NCBI GenBank assembly: GCA_035307385.1
Contig: DATGID010000054.1
Span: 52,812-116,811 of the forward strand
Reading direction: 5' to 3'
Length of the DNA stretch: 64,000 nucleotides
Source of the DNA: DATBHW01 sp035307385
Lineage (GTDB): Bacteria; Chloroflexota; Ktedonobacteria; Ktedonobacterales; DATBGS01
In this document: positions 1-8,186 of the stretch, one piece after another
Layout of the letters: the number at the start of each line of letters is the position of its first letter
Numbering within the stretch: position 1 is the first letter of the stretch
The notes under the pieces: model-generated
Seen by the model: the letters and a program-made list of their open reading frames with translations, nothing else
Database searches by the model: none
What the model was told of the DNA's origin: nothing
Made by a program: the position numbers and the translations under genes

Positions 1-602
1 TTCCCCCGTCCCTGGTCAGTGCGGTCATGGTGGAAGCGGAACTGGCCTCCCCTCCCGGCCCTGTCGAGGTGCGGGCCATCACGGTCAGCCCGTTGGAACT
101 GGGCCTGCTGGATGCGGCTGTGCGCCTCATCCGGCTCCTGGAGGCGCCGACCACCGCGCCGGTGCTCCTGCCGCTCATCACGCGGGAAATCATCTATCGG
201 CTGCTGGTAGGCGAGCAAGGCGCTCGGCTTCGCTACCTGGCGCTGCTAGGTGGCGCCACGACCCGCATCGCCCGAGCGATCGAACGCCTCCGGCAGGACT
301 TTGACCAGCCCCTACGTATCGAGCAACTGGCGCAAGAACTGGGGATGAGCGTCTCGGGGCTGCACCACCACTTCAAGGCCGTCACAGCGCTGAGTCCCCT
401 GCAATATCAGAAACGGCTGCGGCTTCTGGAGGCGCGCCGGTTGCTGCTGGGTGAAGACCTGGACGCGACCCGGGCGGCCTACCGCGTGGGCTACCAGGAT
501 GTTTCCCACTTCAATCGGGAGTACAAAAGCCTCTTCGGCGTCCCACCCATGCGCGATGTACATCGGCTGCGGCAAGCGGCAGAGGAGCGCGTCTGGCGCT
601 GA
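1..602 (+). CDS. AraC-family transcriptional regulator (5' end outside window)
   Basis: A DNA-binding regulator, partial. The frame is open from base 3 to the stop at 602, giving 199 visible residues; the ATG at 27 is internal because coding-like sequence continues upstream of it. The first third matches the end of an AraC_N (YqhC-type) sensor domain. The C-terminal half is the double helix-turn-helix: a first HTH with IEQLAQELGMSVSGLHHHF and a second with VGYQDVSHFNREYKSLFGV, where the G-Y-x-D-x-S-x-F-x-R-x-[FY]-K pattern is the AraC signature. It is followed on the other strand by an amidohydrolase, so its target cannot be read from context. The family call is firm; the ligand is unknown. 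Confidence 0.9.
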   Translation, partial: PPSLVSAVMVEAELASPPGPVEVRAITVSPLELGLLDAAVRLIRLLEAPTTAPVLLPLITREIIYRLLVGEQGARLRYLALLGGATTRIARAIERLRQDFDQPLRIEQLAQELGMSVSGLHHHFKAVTALSPLQYQKRLRLLEARRLLLGEDLDATRAAYRVGYQDVSHFNREYKSLFGVPPMRDVHRLRQAAEERVWR

Positions 603-728
603 GCCAGTGCCCGACGCGCTCCAGGCGGAACGCCCAGGCGACGGCCATCTACTGCCTACGCAGCAACCTGGCCGCCGATGGAAGCCCTCGGGTGAATAGG
701 AACCCATCGACTAATGCCCGAGGGACAG

Positions 729-863
729 ATGCTAGAATTAGAAAAACTACCAGGGGTTGGGCCACTGGCAAAACAGCGCATCAAGAACGAGAAAGAGGAA
801 AATCGAAGGCCGGGTGCGTCTCTCGCTGGAACAGGTCGGGTTGATCCGTGGTGGGGTGCCTGA
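729..863 (+). other. Possible 44-residue ORF or gene remnant with a helix-hairpin-helix-like start
   Basis: The gap between the AraC regulator and the amidohydrolase holds a short ATG ORF preceded by GAGGGACAG. Its first residues, MLELEKLPGVGPLAKQRI, resemble a helix-hairpin-helix DNA-binding hairpin (L-P-G-V-G-P). The rest has no recognisable character, and a different frame just downstream (about 798-875) also looks coding-like. A decayed gene end is as likely as a real small protein. Confidence 0.25.
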
Positions 864-873
864 GCTTTATCAT

Positions 874-1707
874 TCAGATTCGTAAGGTCAGCCCATAGGC
901 ACTGATGGCCGTCTTCCCCCAGAGCCATGCCTGCTCATCCGCACTCAGCGAGGTCGTGACGGCGCGCATCACCGCGATACATTCGGCATACGGGCCGCTG
1001 AGCGTGCTGACCGGCCAGTCGCTGGCAAAGAGCAGCCGCGCTGCGCCAAAAAGGGAGAGTGCACTGTGTAGATAGGGCTGAAGCGTTTCTGCTGTGATGG
1101 GCGGCGGCTCGGCCAGCCCCTGGATCGCCGAAAACTTCATAGAGACATTGGGAAGCTCCGCCAGTGGTCTTAGCCGTTCCGTCCAGGGGACCACGCCGCC
1201 AGGGGTCAGTGCCTGGCCTGCCAGGTGGTTCACGACGAAGCGCGTTTGTGGGTGGGCGCGCAGCATCTCCACCACCTTCGGCAGTTCCCCTTCGCGAGGC
1301 AGCACATCGCAGGTGAGGTTGCGCTCCGCCAGGGCGCGCAGGCCGTGGCGCACCGGCTGCCAATCCTCCACGAAGAGGCGGATTCCCTTGAACAGCGGCT
1401 CGCACGCAAGCTCATCCAGCGTGGCTGCCACATCCGGCGCGGCCAAATCCACCCAGCCAACGACCCCCGCGATATGCGGGGAGCGTTGGGCCAGGTCGAG
1501 CATCCAGGCCGTCTCGGCCAACGAGTTATCCGCTTCGATCAACACGCTGTACTGGATGCCTGCTGCCTGCATCTGCGGCAAGATATCAGCGGGCAGATAA
1601 TCGCGGTTCATCTCTGGCCGGTTCACTTGCTTGTGCCATTCATAGGCAAAGTTCCGGAGCTGCCAGTAATGCTGGTGCGCATCGACGGTGATCAGCGGCT
1701 CTGTCAT
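874..1707 (-). CDS. Amidohydrolase family protein (COG3618, fuconolactonase / PDC-lactonase type)
   Basis: A 277-residue TIM-barrel hydrolase of the group that includes L-fucono-1,5-lactonase and 2-pyrone-4,6-dicarboxylate lactonase, acting in the cytoplasm on lactone or amide substrates. Near the N-terminus VDAHQHYWQL supplies the H-x-H metal site; NHLAGQ and LFASDWPVS near the end supply the later histidine and the catalytic aspartate typical of the family. The start chosen is the ATG at 1707, preceded by AAAGGGG at good spacing; the frame stays open much further upstream but that part overlaps the neighbouring gene. It lies 65 bp behind an LLM oxidoreductase on the same strand, so the two are probably co-transcribed. 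The substrate cannot be assigned from sequence. Confidence 0.85.
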   Translation of the reverse strand: MTEPLITVDAHQHYWQLRNFAYEWHKQVNRPEMNRDYLPADILPQMQAAGIQYSVLIEADNSLAETAWMLDLAQRSPHIAGVVGWVDLAAPDVAATLDELACEPLFKGIRLFVEDWQPVRHGLRALAERNLTCDVLPREGELPKVVEMLRAHPQTRFVVNHLAGQALTPGGVVPWTERLRPLAELPNVSMKFSAIQGLAEPPPITAETLQPYLHSALSLFGAARLLFASDWPVSTLSGPYAECIAVMRAVTTSLSADEQAWLWGKTAISAYGLTLRI

Positions 1708-1772
1708 AGATTCCCCTTTGGCTCCTCCAGATGGTCGTTTTTCGTCCCCTTCACTCATCCGACCAGGCCGCA

Positions 1773-2573
1773 TCACCCTGCCGCCTGGTTGCGCGTATCG
1801 CGCCAGCGCAGCAGGTCTTCCACTGCCTGATAATCCCAGGTGCCACTCATGCCCAGAATGAAATGCGATGCGCCAGCGGCCACATAGTCGTCGCGCTCGG
1901 CATCGCTGGCTTTCCTCCCAGCACTGCACGCGCGTTCAATTTCCGTTGGGTCGCGTTGAAATTCGGCGCACCACTGGTCCAGCACGCCCATTTTGTGGGT
2001 GAACGTGGGCACATCGGCAAAAAAGTGGGTCATCGTGGCATGCCTGGCAGCAATGCGCAGGGTCTTCTGCTCGCCGCCCCCGCCAACCATAATCGGAATC
2101 TGGCGCAGCGGCTTGGGAACATCAACTTCCCAGCGTTGTTTGATGATCTCCAGCGAGCGCTCCAGGGCGGCAAGGCGGCTGCCTGCCGTGCCGAACTCAT
2201 AGCCATATTCCTGATAATCGCGTTCAAACCAGCCCGCACCTAGACCGAAGATCAGACGGCCATTGCTGATATGGTCAACCGTTTTCGCCATGTTGGCAAG
2301 CAGGGCCGGATTGCGATAGGTATTGCACGTCACCAGGCACCCTATTTCCACGCGCGCAGTATTGGCGGCCATCGCCGTCAGCAGTGTCCAGCCTTCGAAG
2401 TGGTTGCCTTGTGGGTCGCCAGAGAGCGGGAAAAAGTGGTCCCAATTCCAGAGCGTATCTACGCCCATCGCTTCAAAGCGGCGGACGGCCTCGATATAGT
2501 CAGGATAGGTGGTGTGCTGCGGCTGCATTTGCACGCCAATGCGGATACGTCGCGATGAGGAGGCAGTAGTCAA
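1773..2573 (-). CDS. LLM-class (luciferase-like) flavin/F420-dependent oxidoreductase
   Basis: A 266-residue TIM-barrel oxidoreductase of the bacterial luciferase superfamily, which uses reduced flavin or F420. Diagnostic segments are RIGVQMQPQH at the N-terminus, VDTLWNWDHFFPL, the VDHISNGRLIFGLGAGW core shared by F420-dependent members, and PIMVGGGGEQKTLRIAARHA. The likely start is a TTG at 2573, eight bases after AAGGGAAGG; an ATG at 2669 adds a basic, non-conserved leader and has no ribosome site. It is the upstream partner of the amidohydrolase at 874-1707. Whether the cofactor is F420 or FMN cannot be settled here. Confidence 0.85.
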   Translation of the reverse strand: MTTASSSRRIRIGVQMQPQHTTYPDYIEAVRRFEAMGVDTLWNWDHFFPLSGDPQGNHFEGWTLLTAMAANTARVEIGCLVTCNTYRNPALLANMAKTVDHISNGRLIFGLGAGWFERDYQEYGYEFGTAGSRLAALERSLEIIKQRWEVDVPKPLRQIPIMVGGGGEQKTLRIAARHATMTHFFADVPTFTHKMGVLDQWCAEFQRDPTEIERACSAGRKASDAERDDYVAAGASHFILGMSGTWDYQAVEDLLRWRDTRNQAAG

Positions 2574-2801
2574 GGAGTTTTCCTTCCCTTGGTGGTCAGA
2601 CGAAAAGACTGTTCCAATTGTACGGCGCTTTCTTCTCTTAGAGCAACCTTTCTCAAACCACAGGAGCATGAAGCGAATCGTTGCTGCACCAATATCAACA
2701 TAGTGCCAGAGTTGCTATCCTCCGCTGGTTTTGCAGCGCTCCAATCGTGTACGCGAACACCTGATCTGTCGGATCGTCCTTCACATAGTCACAAACGGTG
2801 C

Positions 2802-3659
2802 TCACCAATGGAGCATTTTTCGTATCTGGCGATCCCAGGTACGATCAGACAAGAATTTCCGCGCTAAAAGCATTTGCCTGTCACGGGGAGCGACCAGATA
2901 ACGAGGTCTGGGGTGTGGTGTCCTGGTGATTTTCTCAATCGTTTGAGCAACCAGCTCAGGGGCAAAACTCTTTTGCTCCACCTGACGCCACATGGCATCA
3001 AAGTTTGCCAGAAGTGGGCCGAGCGAGCCGCCGCGAAATCGGTCGAGTTTCTCTGCGTGTTTTCTGCCGGTTGCTTGCAATTGCGTGATGCTGGAGCCTG
3101 GCTCGAGAAGGACGACCTGTACACCAAATGGGGCAAGCTCGATGCGCATGGCATCACTGAGCGCTTCCAGGGCATATTTACTTGCTGAATAGGGACCGAG
3201 GGTTGGTAGTGAAACCAGTCCCCCGACGCTGCTGATGTTAATGATGGTTCCCTTTGCTTCCTTCAGCAGCGGAAGAAAGGACTGAGTTACACCGATATGG
3301 GCGAAGACGTTGATCTCGAATTGTTGGCGCAGATCATTCAAATCGAGCAATTCCACCGGGGCTGAATAGGCTACTCCCGCGTTATTCACAAGAACCTCTA
3401 CCTGTGACGTGTCTTCCCCAACCACCTGACACAAGTGCGCCACCTGCTGTTGATCAGTGATGTCGCATAAGACAATGCTTATATTGTCTTGCAGACCTAA
3501 TTGCTCTGCTGTCGACTGTAATGACTGCTGATCAACTTCTTTCCGCACGGTGGCAAAGACGTGCCATCCACGCTGTGCCATAAGCAAAGTGGTTGCTCTT
3601 CCGAAACCTGATGAACAGCCAGTAATCACGATTGTTTTCTGCGGGGATTGTAGAGACAT
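2802..3659 (-). CDS. SDR-family NAD(P)-dependent oxidoreductase
   Basis: A classical short-chain dehydrogenase/reductase of 285 residues. The Rossmann start TIVITGCSSGFGRATTL carries T-G-x-x-x-G-x-G. NNAGVAYSAP follows, then the catalytic serine in NISSVGGL and the active-site Y-S-A-S-K in LGPYSASKYALEALS. Length and motif spacing are normal. The start at 3659 is preceded by GGAGGAGG; an ATG five codons upstream actually contains that ribosome site and is not used. The gene is divergent from the GH172-like gene across about 250 bp containing an inverted repeat. The family is certain; the substrate (steroid, polyol or sugar) is not. Confidence 0.9.
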   Translation of the reverse strand: MSLQSPQKTIVITGCSSGFGRATTLLMAQRGWHVFATVRKEVDQQSLQSTAEQLGLQDNISIVLCDITDQQQVAHLCQVVGEDTSQVEVLVNNAGVAYSAPVELLDLNDLRQQFEINVFAHIGVTQSFLPLLKEAKGTIINISSVGGLVSLPTLGPYSASKYALEALSDAMRIELAPFGVQVVLLEPGSSITQLQATGRKHAEKLDRFRGGSLGPLLANFDAMWRQVEQKSFAPELVAQTIEKITRTPHPRPRYLVAPRDRQMLLARKFLSDRTWDRQIRKMLHW

Positions 3660-3822
3660 GCCTACCTCCTCCATAGATCAGGTTCTCAATGCGAGAGAGA
3701 GTATATCATACAGCCGGTTCAAGGGTGCCCTTGTCAAGGCGAAGCACACAAAGCTGGCGATGTCTATCCTTCCCTCACGGTGCGGGTGAAGCATCCTGGA
3801 GATGGGCGATGCGCTGGTGCCG

Positions 3823-3862
3823 AGCTTTTGCCTCCATGGTATGATCCTGGCAGGCAAAAGCT
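3823..3862. promoter_or_regulatory. 11-bp inverted repeat in the SDR / GH172 divergent region
   Basis: AGCTTTTGCCT at 3823-3833 is the perfect reverse complement of AGGCAAAAGCT at 3852-3862, separated by 18 bases. It sits about 50 bp before the start of the GH172-like gene and within the divergent intergenic region. It could be an operator or a hairpin in the leader; no terminator-like T run follows on the plus strand. Confidence 0.4.
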
Positions 3863-3911
3863 GTACGCGTAGAAGTTTCATGGTTGCAGAGAGTCTGGAA
3901 AGGGGGAAACA

Positions 3912-5006
3912 ATGGAAGCGCAGTTGTTTCCTGGTCTGAATCTTGGTCTGGGCAATCTTCCCCAGCTCTCGCGAGCAAAGTCGCGTTCGATCAGTGCTGA
4001 AAATATGACTGGGGAAAAAGGGCATGGAGGCATGGCAACGGAAGGGACCGGTGCCTGGCATGCGCGCGAACTCGGACAGGGATGGAAAATCTCTCCATCA
4101 GTCGTGATCCCTCCCCAGAGTGTATTTCCTTTGGCGCTCATTAGCGAGCCGGGAGCGATCCAGCACGTGTGGATGACGACTGCGCCCTCGCACTGGCGTC
4201 AACTGATCTTGCGGGCCTATTGGGACGGAGAAGGCGCGCCATCGGTTGAATGCCCGTATGGAGACTTTTTCGCCTGCGGCTGGTGTGAGCCGTGCCAGAT
4301 CAGTTCGCTGCCAGTGGCTGTCAACCCGATGGGAGGGATGAATGCGTACTGGCCGATGCCCTTTCGGCAGAGTGCTCGCCTGACGCTGGAGAATCTGAGC
4401 ACAGAGCCGGTGACGCTGTTCTATCAGGTGGATTATGTGCTGACTGATGTGCCACAGGATATGGCATATTTTCACGCCCAGTGGCGCAGAAGCAATCCGC
4501 TCGCGCATCAGAACGTGCATACACTGCTTGATCAGGTGCGTGGTCCAGGGCAGTATGTGGGGACGTATCTGGCCTGGCAGGCGAACAGCCCTGGCTGGTG
4601 GGGAGAAGGAGAAATTAAATTTTATCTGGATGGGGACGAGGCGTTCCCCACCATCTGCGGGACAGGCACCGAGGATTATTTTGGTGGGGCCTGGTGCTTC
4701 GAGTTTCCCCAGGGGCGCTACAGCAGCTATACTACGCCGTTTCTAGGGTTGCCCCAGATCATCCCACCTGATGTTGCCTTCCAAAGCGGGCAGCGGTTCG
4801 GCCTCTATCGCTGGCATATTCTCGACCCTATCCGATTCGAGGACGAGCTGCGGGTGACGATTCAAGCGCTGGGTTGGCGCGAAGAGGGGCATTATCAGCC
4901 ACTACAGGATGACATCGCTTCCACGGCCTTTTGGTATCAGCGCGAGCCACACAGGCCCTTTCCGCCTCTGGCAGCGGTGGATACTTTCCCCCAGCAGTCC
5001 CAATAA
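3912..5006 (+). CDS. DUF2961 / glycoside hydrolase family 172-like protein
   Basis: A 364-residue protein of the DUF2961 family, now classified as GH172 (alpha-D-fructofuranosidase / arabinofuranosidase type, double jelly-roll trimers). The strongest signature is in the second half: WGEGEIKFYLDGD followed by TICGTGTEDYFGGAW, the E-G-E-I-K and G-T-G-T-E-D-Y-F motifs that carry the family's catalytic glutamates. SRAKSRSISAENMTGEKG near the N-terminus is another conserved block. No signal peptide is visible, so it probably acts inside the cell on imported oligosaccharides. It is followed on the same strand by a creatininase-family gene. The activity within GH172 is not determinable from sequence alone. 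Confidence 0.88.
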   Translation: MEAQLFPGLNLGLGNLPQLSRAKSRSISAENMTGEKGHGGMATEGTGAWHARELGQGWKISPSVVIPPQSVFPLALISEPGAIQHVWMTTAPSHWRQLILRAYWDGEGAPSVECPYGDFFACGWCEPCQISSLPVAVNPMGGMNAYWPMPFRQSARLTLENLSTEPVTLFYQVDYVLTDVPQDMAYFHAQWRRSNPLAHQNVHTLLDQVRGPGQYVGTYLAWQANSPGWWGEGEIKFYLDGDEAFPTICGTGTEDYFGGAWCFEFPQGRYSSYTTPFLGLPQIIPPDVAFQSGQRFGLYRWHILDPIRFEDELRVTIQALGWREEGHYQPLQDDIASTAFWYQREPHRPFPPLAAVDTFPQQSQ

Positions 5007-5132
5007 AGCAAACGCTGTGGGGACAAGGTCGAGGACCCCACCTGGCGATGAACAAGGGGCGAGACGAGGAGTCTTCTTTATGTCATGATATCAGAATAGG
5101 ACAGGAAGTGATATGAGAAAGGAACCCATTTT

Positions 5133-5996
5133 ATGGAGATGCACCAACAGAGCATTACTGATCAGCAGGGAACTATGACCATCATGCGCTGGGAAGCATT
5201 GACAGGCGATCAGTTCCCGAAGGCAATTGAGCAAAGCCAGGGGGTCTGTTTGATTGCGCTGTCAGTGTTGGAGCGGCACGGGCACCATCTCCCCCTGGGG
5301 ACGGATATGTTCGTCGGGCATGCCTTGCTTGATCGCGTAGCGCAAATGGAACCAGTGCTGCTGTTTCCAGATTATTTCCTGACGCAGATTCCCGAAGCTC
5401 GGCATTGTGCAGGAACGATTAGTATTGACCCGGCGCTGATGGTGCGTTTGCTGGACAACGTCTGCCGAGAGATTGCCCGCAACGGGGTCAAGAAGATTGT
5501 TCTGGTCAATTGTCATGGAGGCAACAGCAGCTTTCTGCCCCTTTTCACTGAATGGCAGTTAGCGACCCCACACGATTACGCGGTCTATCTCGTGCAACCG
5601 CACGCGGTGATCTATGGGGCGACTGGACTCCCCTGGGCGGCGGAGTCCGATGGTCATGCGGGTCCCAGTGAAACCAGCATGATGCTCCAGGCACGACCAG
5701 ACCTGGTGGACCTGTCTCAGGTGCCCACCTTCGACGAGGGACAAGCTCTCCATCGTCTGCGGGCGCTGGAGGAGGCCGGGGTACGAACAGGGATGTGGTG
5801 GTACGCCCAGTATCCGACCCATTATGCTGGCGATGCGCGGCTAGCCAGTGCCGAGGCTGGCGAGGACCTCCTGGAGCGGATGGCGCAGCATGTGGTTCGG
5901 GCAGTGCGAGCAATTAAAGCCGACACAGAGACGCTGCGCTTGCAGAACGAGTTCTATGCCGCTTCCCAGGTACCTGCTCCTCCGCGCCTGCCCTGA
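5133..5996 (+). CDS. Creatininase family protein
   Basis: A 287-residue metal-dependent amidohydrolase of the creatininase / MftE-like family. Metal ligands are visible in order: the E and H of LSVLERHGHHLPLGTDMF, the histidine in LVNCHGGNSSF, and the glutamate in DGHAGPSETSMML. This is the complete E-H-D-H-E set. The start at 5133 follows AAAGGA at about nine bases. It lies about 125 bp behind the GH172-like gene on the same strand. Family members cleave creatinine, formamidopyrimidines or a mycofactocin precursor; nothing nearby (no mycofactocin genes) favours one of these. A hairpin at 6082-6110 ends the unit. Confidence 0.88.
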   Translation: MEMHQQSITDQQGTMTIMRWEALTGDQFPKAIEQSQGVCLIALSVLERHGHHLPLGTDMFVGHALLDRVAQMEPVLLFPDYFLTQIPEARHCAGTISIDPALMVRLLDNVCREIARNGVKKIVLVNCHGGNSSFLPLFTEWQLATPHDYAVYLVQPHAVIYGATGLPWAAESDGHAGPSETSMMLQARPDLVDLSQVPTFDEGQALHRLRALEEAGVRTGMWWYAQYPTHYAGDARLASAEAGEDLLERMAQHVVRAVRAIKADTETLRLQNEFYAASQVPAPPRLP

Positions 5997-6081
5997 GGAG
6001 TGGAATCGGCGAAACACGGGAAGTGACGATGGGGGCAGGCTCCAGCAGGAGACCAGGCGCTATTCCTCTCTACGAAGATAT

Positions 6082-6110
6082 GCGAGATGCCAGTCTTCCT
6101 GGCATCTCGC
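6082..6110. terminator. Hairpin between two convergent genes
   Basis: GCGAGATGCCAG at 6082-6093 pairs perfectly with CTGGCATCTCGC at 6099-6110 around a five-base loop. It lies between the ends of the creatininase gene (5996) and the LLM gene (6117), which is where a bidirectional terminator is expected. There is no strong T run on either side. Confidence 0.7.
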
Positions 6111-6116
6111 ACCCTA

Positions 6117-7010
6117 TCACCTCTGCTGTTTCGGCTTTGCGATATGCGGCGGTCCCTGGCGAATCCTCTGGCGCATGATTTCCATCGGCCAGTCGCTCTC
6201 GCTGCTCCAGCGTTCTGGCAAGAGATGTTCCAGCCACCATGTCACACCAACCGCCGCATAGGTTTGAGCGATTTCGGAGTCCCTTTCCTGGTCTGTCCCA
6301 GAGGAGATGCCCGCATGGACCACGTCGAACGGCTGGCCTGACAATCCTGCCTGGGCACGCTGCTCTTGCACGAAACTGAGCATTGCCTGCACCGCTTCCG
6401 GTGTGAGCATCTCCGTGAACGGAATGCCCTGTCCCAGCGGGAAGACACCATCCCAGCGCGCGGCCCGCCGAAAGGGAGCTTTCAGCGGCCAGAAGCCGCC
6501 GACCCAGATGGGAATACGCGGCTTCTGCATCGGACGCGGCAGAAACTGAGCTTTGCGGATATGGTAATGCTCGCCCTGGTGCTGGAAGGGTTCGCCGCTC
6601 CAGAGGCCCGTGAGGATGTCTAGTCCTTCATCGAGCATCGCTGCGCGCACTTTCGGGTCCGTCTCCTCGCCAAGATCGTCGAATTCGGAGGGACCGGCCC
6701 CCAGTCCCACGCCCACGATCAGCCGCCCTTGCGAAAGATGATCGAGTGTGCTGGTTTCGCGCGCGACTTTCCAGGGACGACGGCGTGCCAGCGGCGTGAT
6801 CAGCGCGCCCAGGCGCAAACTGCGTGTGCGCATGGCGATGGCCGCCAGGGCAATCCAGGGGTCGGCAACAGGAATGGGGTCACCAGTGGTGACATCGTCC
6901 CATAGAAAGAAGCCGTCCCAGCCCGCCGCTTCTGCATCTGCTGCCAGAGCGAGCAGCGTGGTTGGGTCGGCACAGGGGCCGAACGGTGGAAGCAGAATGC
7001 CATACTGCAT
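6117..7010 (-). CDS. LLM-class flavin/F420-dependent oxidoreductase
   Basis: A second luciferase-like TIM-barrel oxidoreductase, 297 residues. It opens with MQYGILLPPFG, continues with WDGFFLWDDV and LRLGALITPL, and has the conserved TLDHLSQGRLIVGVGLG core, then PIWVGGFWPL. The start at 7010 is preceded by AAGGAGG. It is clearly diverged from the other LLM protein at 1773-2573 and is not a recent duplicate. It is read just downstream of an aldo/keto reductase gene on the same strand (34 bp apart), so the pair is likely one transcript. The substrate is unknown. Confidence 0.87.
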   Translation of the reverse strand: MQYGILLPPFGPCADPTTLLALAADAEAAGWDGFFLWDDVTTGDPIPVADPWIALAAIAMRTRSLRLGALITPLARRRPWKVARETSTLDHLSQGRLIVGVGLGAGPSEFDDLGEETDPKVRAAMLDEGLDILTGLWSGEPFQHQGEHYHIRKAQFLPRPMQKPRIPIWVGGFWPLKAPFRRAARWDGVFPLGQGIPFTEMLTPEAVQAMLSFVQEQRAQAGLSGQPFDVVHAGISSGTDQERDSEIAQTYAAVGVTWWLEHLLPERWSSESDWPMEIMRQRIRQGPPHIAKPKQQR

Positions 7011-7044
7011 GATCTTCCTCCTTTTGGGTTTTCAATGAATGAGT

Positions 7045-8037
7045 TCAGAAGAGTTGGGCCTCATCCTTTGATAACGTAGATGTCGCCAGGTTCGTAATGG
7101 CTTGCATCTGTTGTAAACGTAAGGGACCATACTGAAGGGCACCAACATTCTCTTGCACCTGCGCTGCGGTCTTGAAGCCAGGAATGGGGATGATGCGTTC
7201 GCTTCGCGCCCAGAGGGCACCCAGCGCGGCCTGGGCCAGCGTTCGACCATCGCTGGTCAAGATGTCGCGTAATTGTTCCAGCACCAGGCGTTGCTTGGCG
7301 AGCGGCCCTTCCTGGACATTCCAGCCTCGCTGACCACGAAGATCAGTAGCGGCAAAGCGGGTAGTCTCATCAAATTTGCCGGTGAGTAGCCCTTTCCCCA
7401 ACGGTCCATTGATAATGGCCGCCAGATGATACTGTTCGCAGAACGCGAGGAGTTCCGGCGCGTCTGCAAACATATGCATGCCAAACTGTGTGGACGTGCA
7501 ATGCTCCCGTTCGGCAAAGGTTCTGGCCTGGTCTGGCTCAGCATTCCAGCCGTAATAGCGAATCTTGCCCTCAGCAACCAGGCGCTCCAGCGTCTCCAGG
7601 ACAGGACCAACGTTGGCCGGGTCATAGTCACTCGGGTGAAACTGATAAAGATCGATATAGTCGGTGTGGAGGCGGCGCAGGCTCGCCTCGCACGCCCGCT
7701 GAATATACGCCGGGCTGGCGTCCTGGCCCGTCATGATGCCAGAATATTCCTCAAAGGTCAGCCCGAATTTGGTCGCAATGAGCACCTGATCGCGCCGCCC
7801 GGTCAGTGCCTGGCCCAGAATGCGCTCGCTGTGGCCGGTGCCATAAATGTCAGCAGTGTCAAACAATGTGATTCCCGCATCGAGCGCGACATGGATTGCC
7901 CGAATAGCTTCGTCCTCGTCGATCTCTCCCCATCCGAAATGATTCCCCAGGTACTGGGTTGGGCCGCCGATTGCCCAGCACCCCAGACCCAACGGGCTGA
8001 CATCCAGATTGCTCTTGCCAAGTTTGCGAGTGTGCAT
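7045..8037 (-). CDS. Aldo/keto reductase
   Basis: A 330-residue NADPH-dependent (beta/alpha)8 aldo/keto reductase. The catalytic tetrad is visible: the aspartate and tyrosine in FDTADIYGTGHSERILG, the lysine in VLIATKFGLT, and the histidine in LYQFHPSD. The C-terminal IIPIPGFKTAAQVQENVGAL is the family's cofactor-phosphate binding segment. The start at 8037 (MHTRKLGKS) follows AAGGAG at seven bases; an upstream extension to 8166 is not conserved and runs towards the LAL regulator gene. It is co-directional with the LLM gene downstream. Confidence 0.9.
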   Translation of the reverse strand: MHTRKLGKSNLDVSPLGLGCWAIGGPTQYLGNHFGWGEIDEDEAIRAIHVALDAGITLFDTADIYGTGHSERILGQALTGRRDQVLIATKFGLTFEEYSGIMTGQDASPAYIQRACEASLRRLHTDYIDLYQFHPSDYDPANVGPVLETLERLVAEGKIRYYGWNAEPDQARTFAEREHCTSTQFGMHMFADAPELLAFCEQYHLAAIINGPLGKGLLTGKFDETTRFAATDLRGQRGWNVQEGPLAKQRLVLEQLRDILTSDGRTLAQAALGALWARSERIIPIPGFKTAAQVQENVGALQYGPLRLQQMQAITNLATSTLSKDEAQLF

Positions 8038-8186
8038 CTCTTTGCTCCTTCTTGATAGAGAACGTGAGCCGCGCCTGTGCAGCGGCGCTGCACCACAAGC
8101 ATAGGAGCGCCAGTGGAAAGTCGCATCCTCCGCAGGGGGGATTGGAGAGAGGATTCTTGTATACATCGCGCAGAGGAGGAGAGAGC

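Noticed and set aside
1708..1929. In-frame N-terminal extension of the amidohydrolase
   Set aside because: It lies within the coding end of the LLM gene and lacks similarity to the family; the start at 1707 has a good ribosome site.
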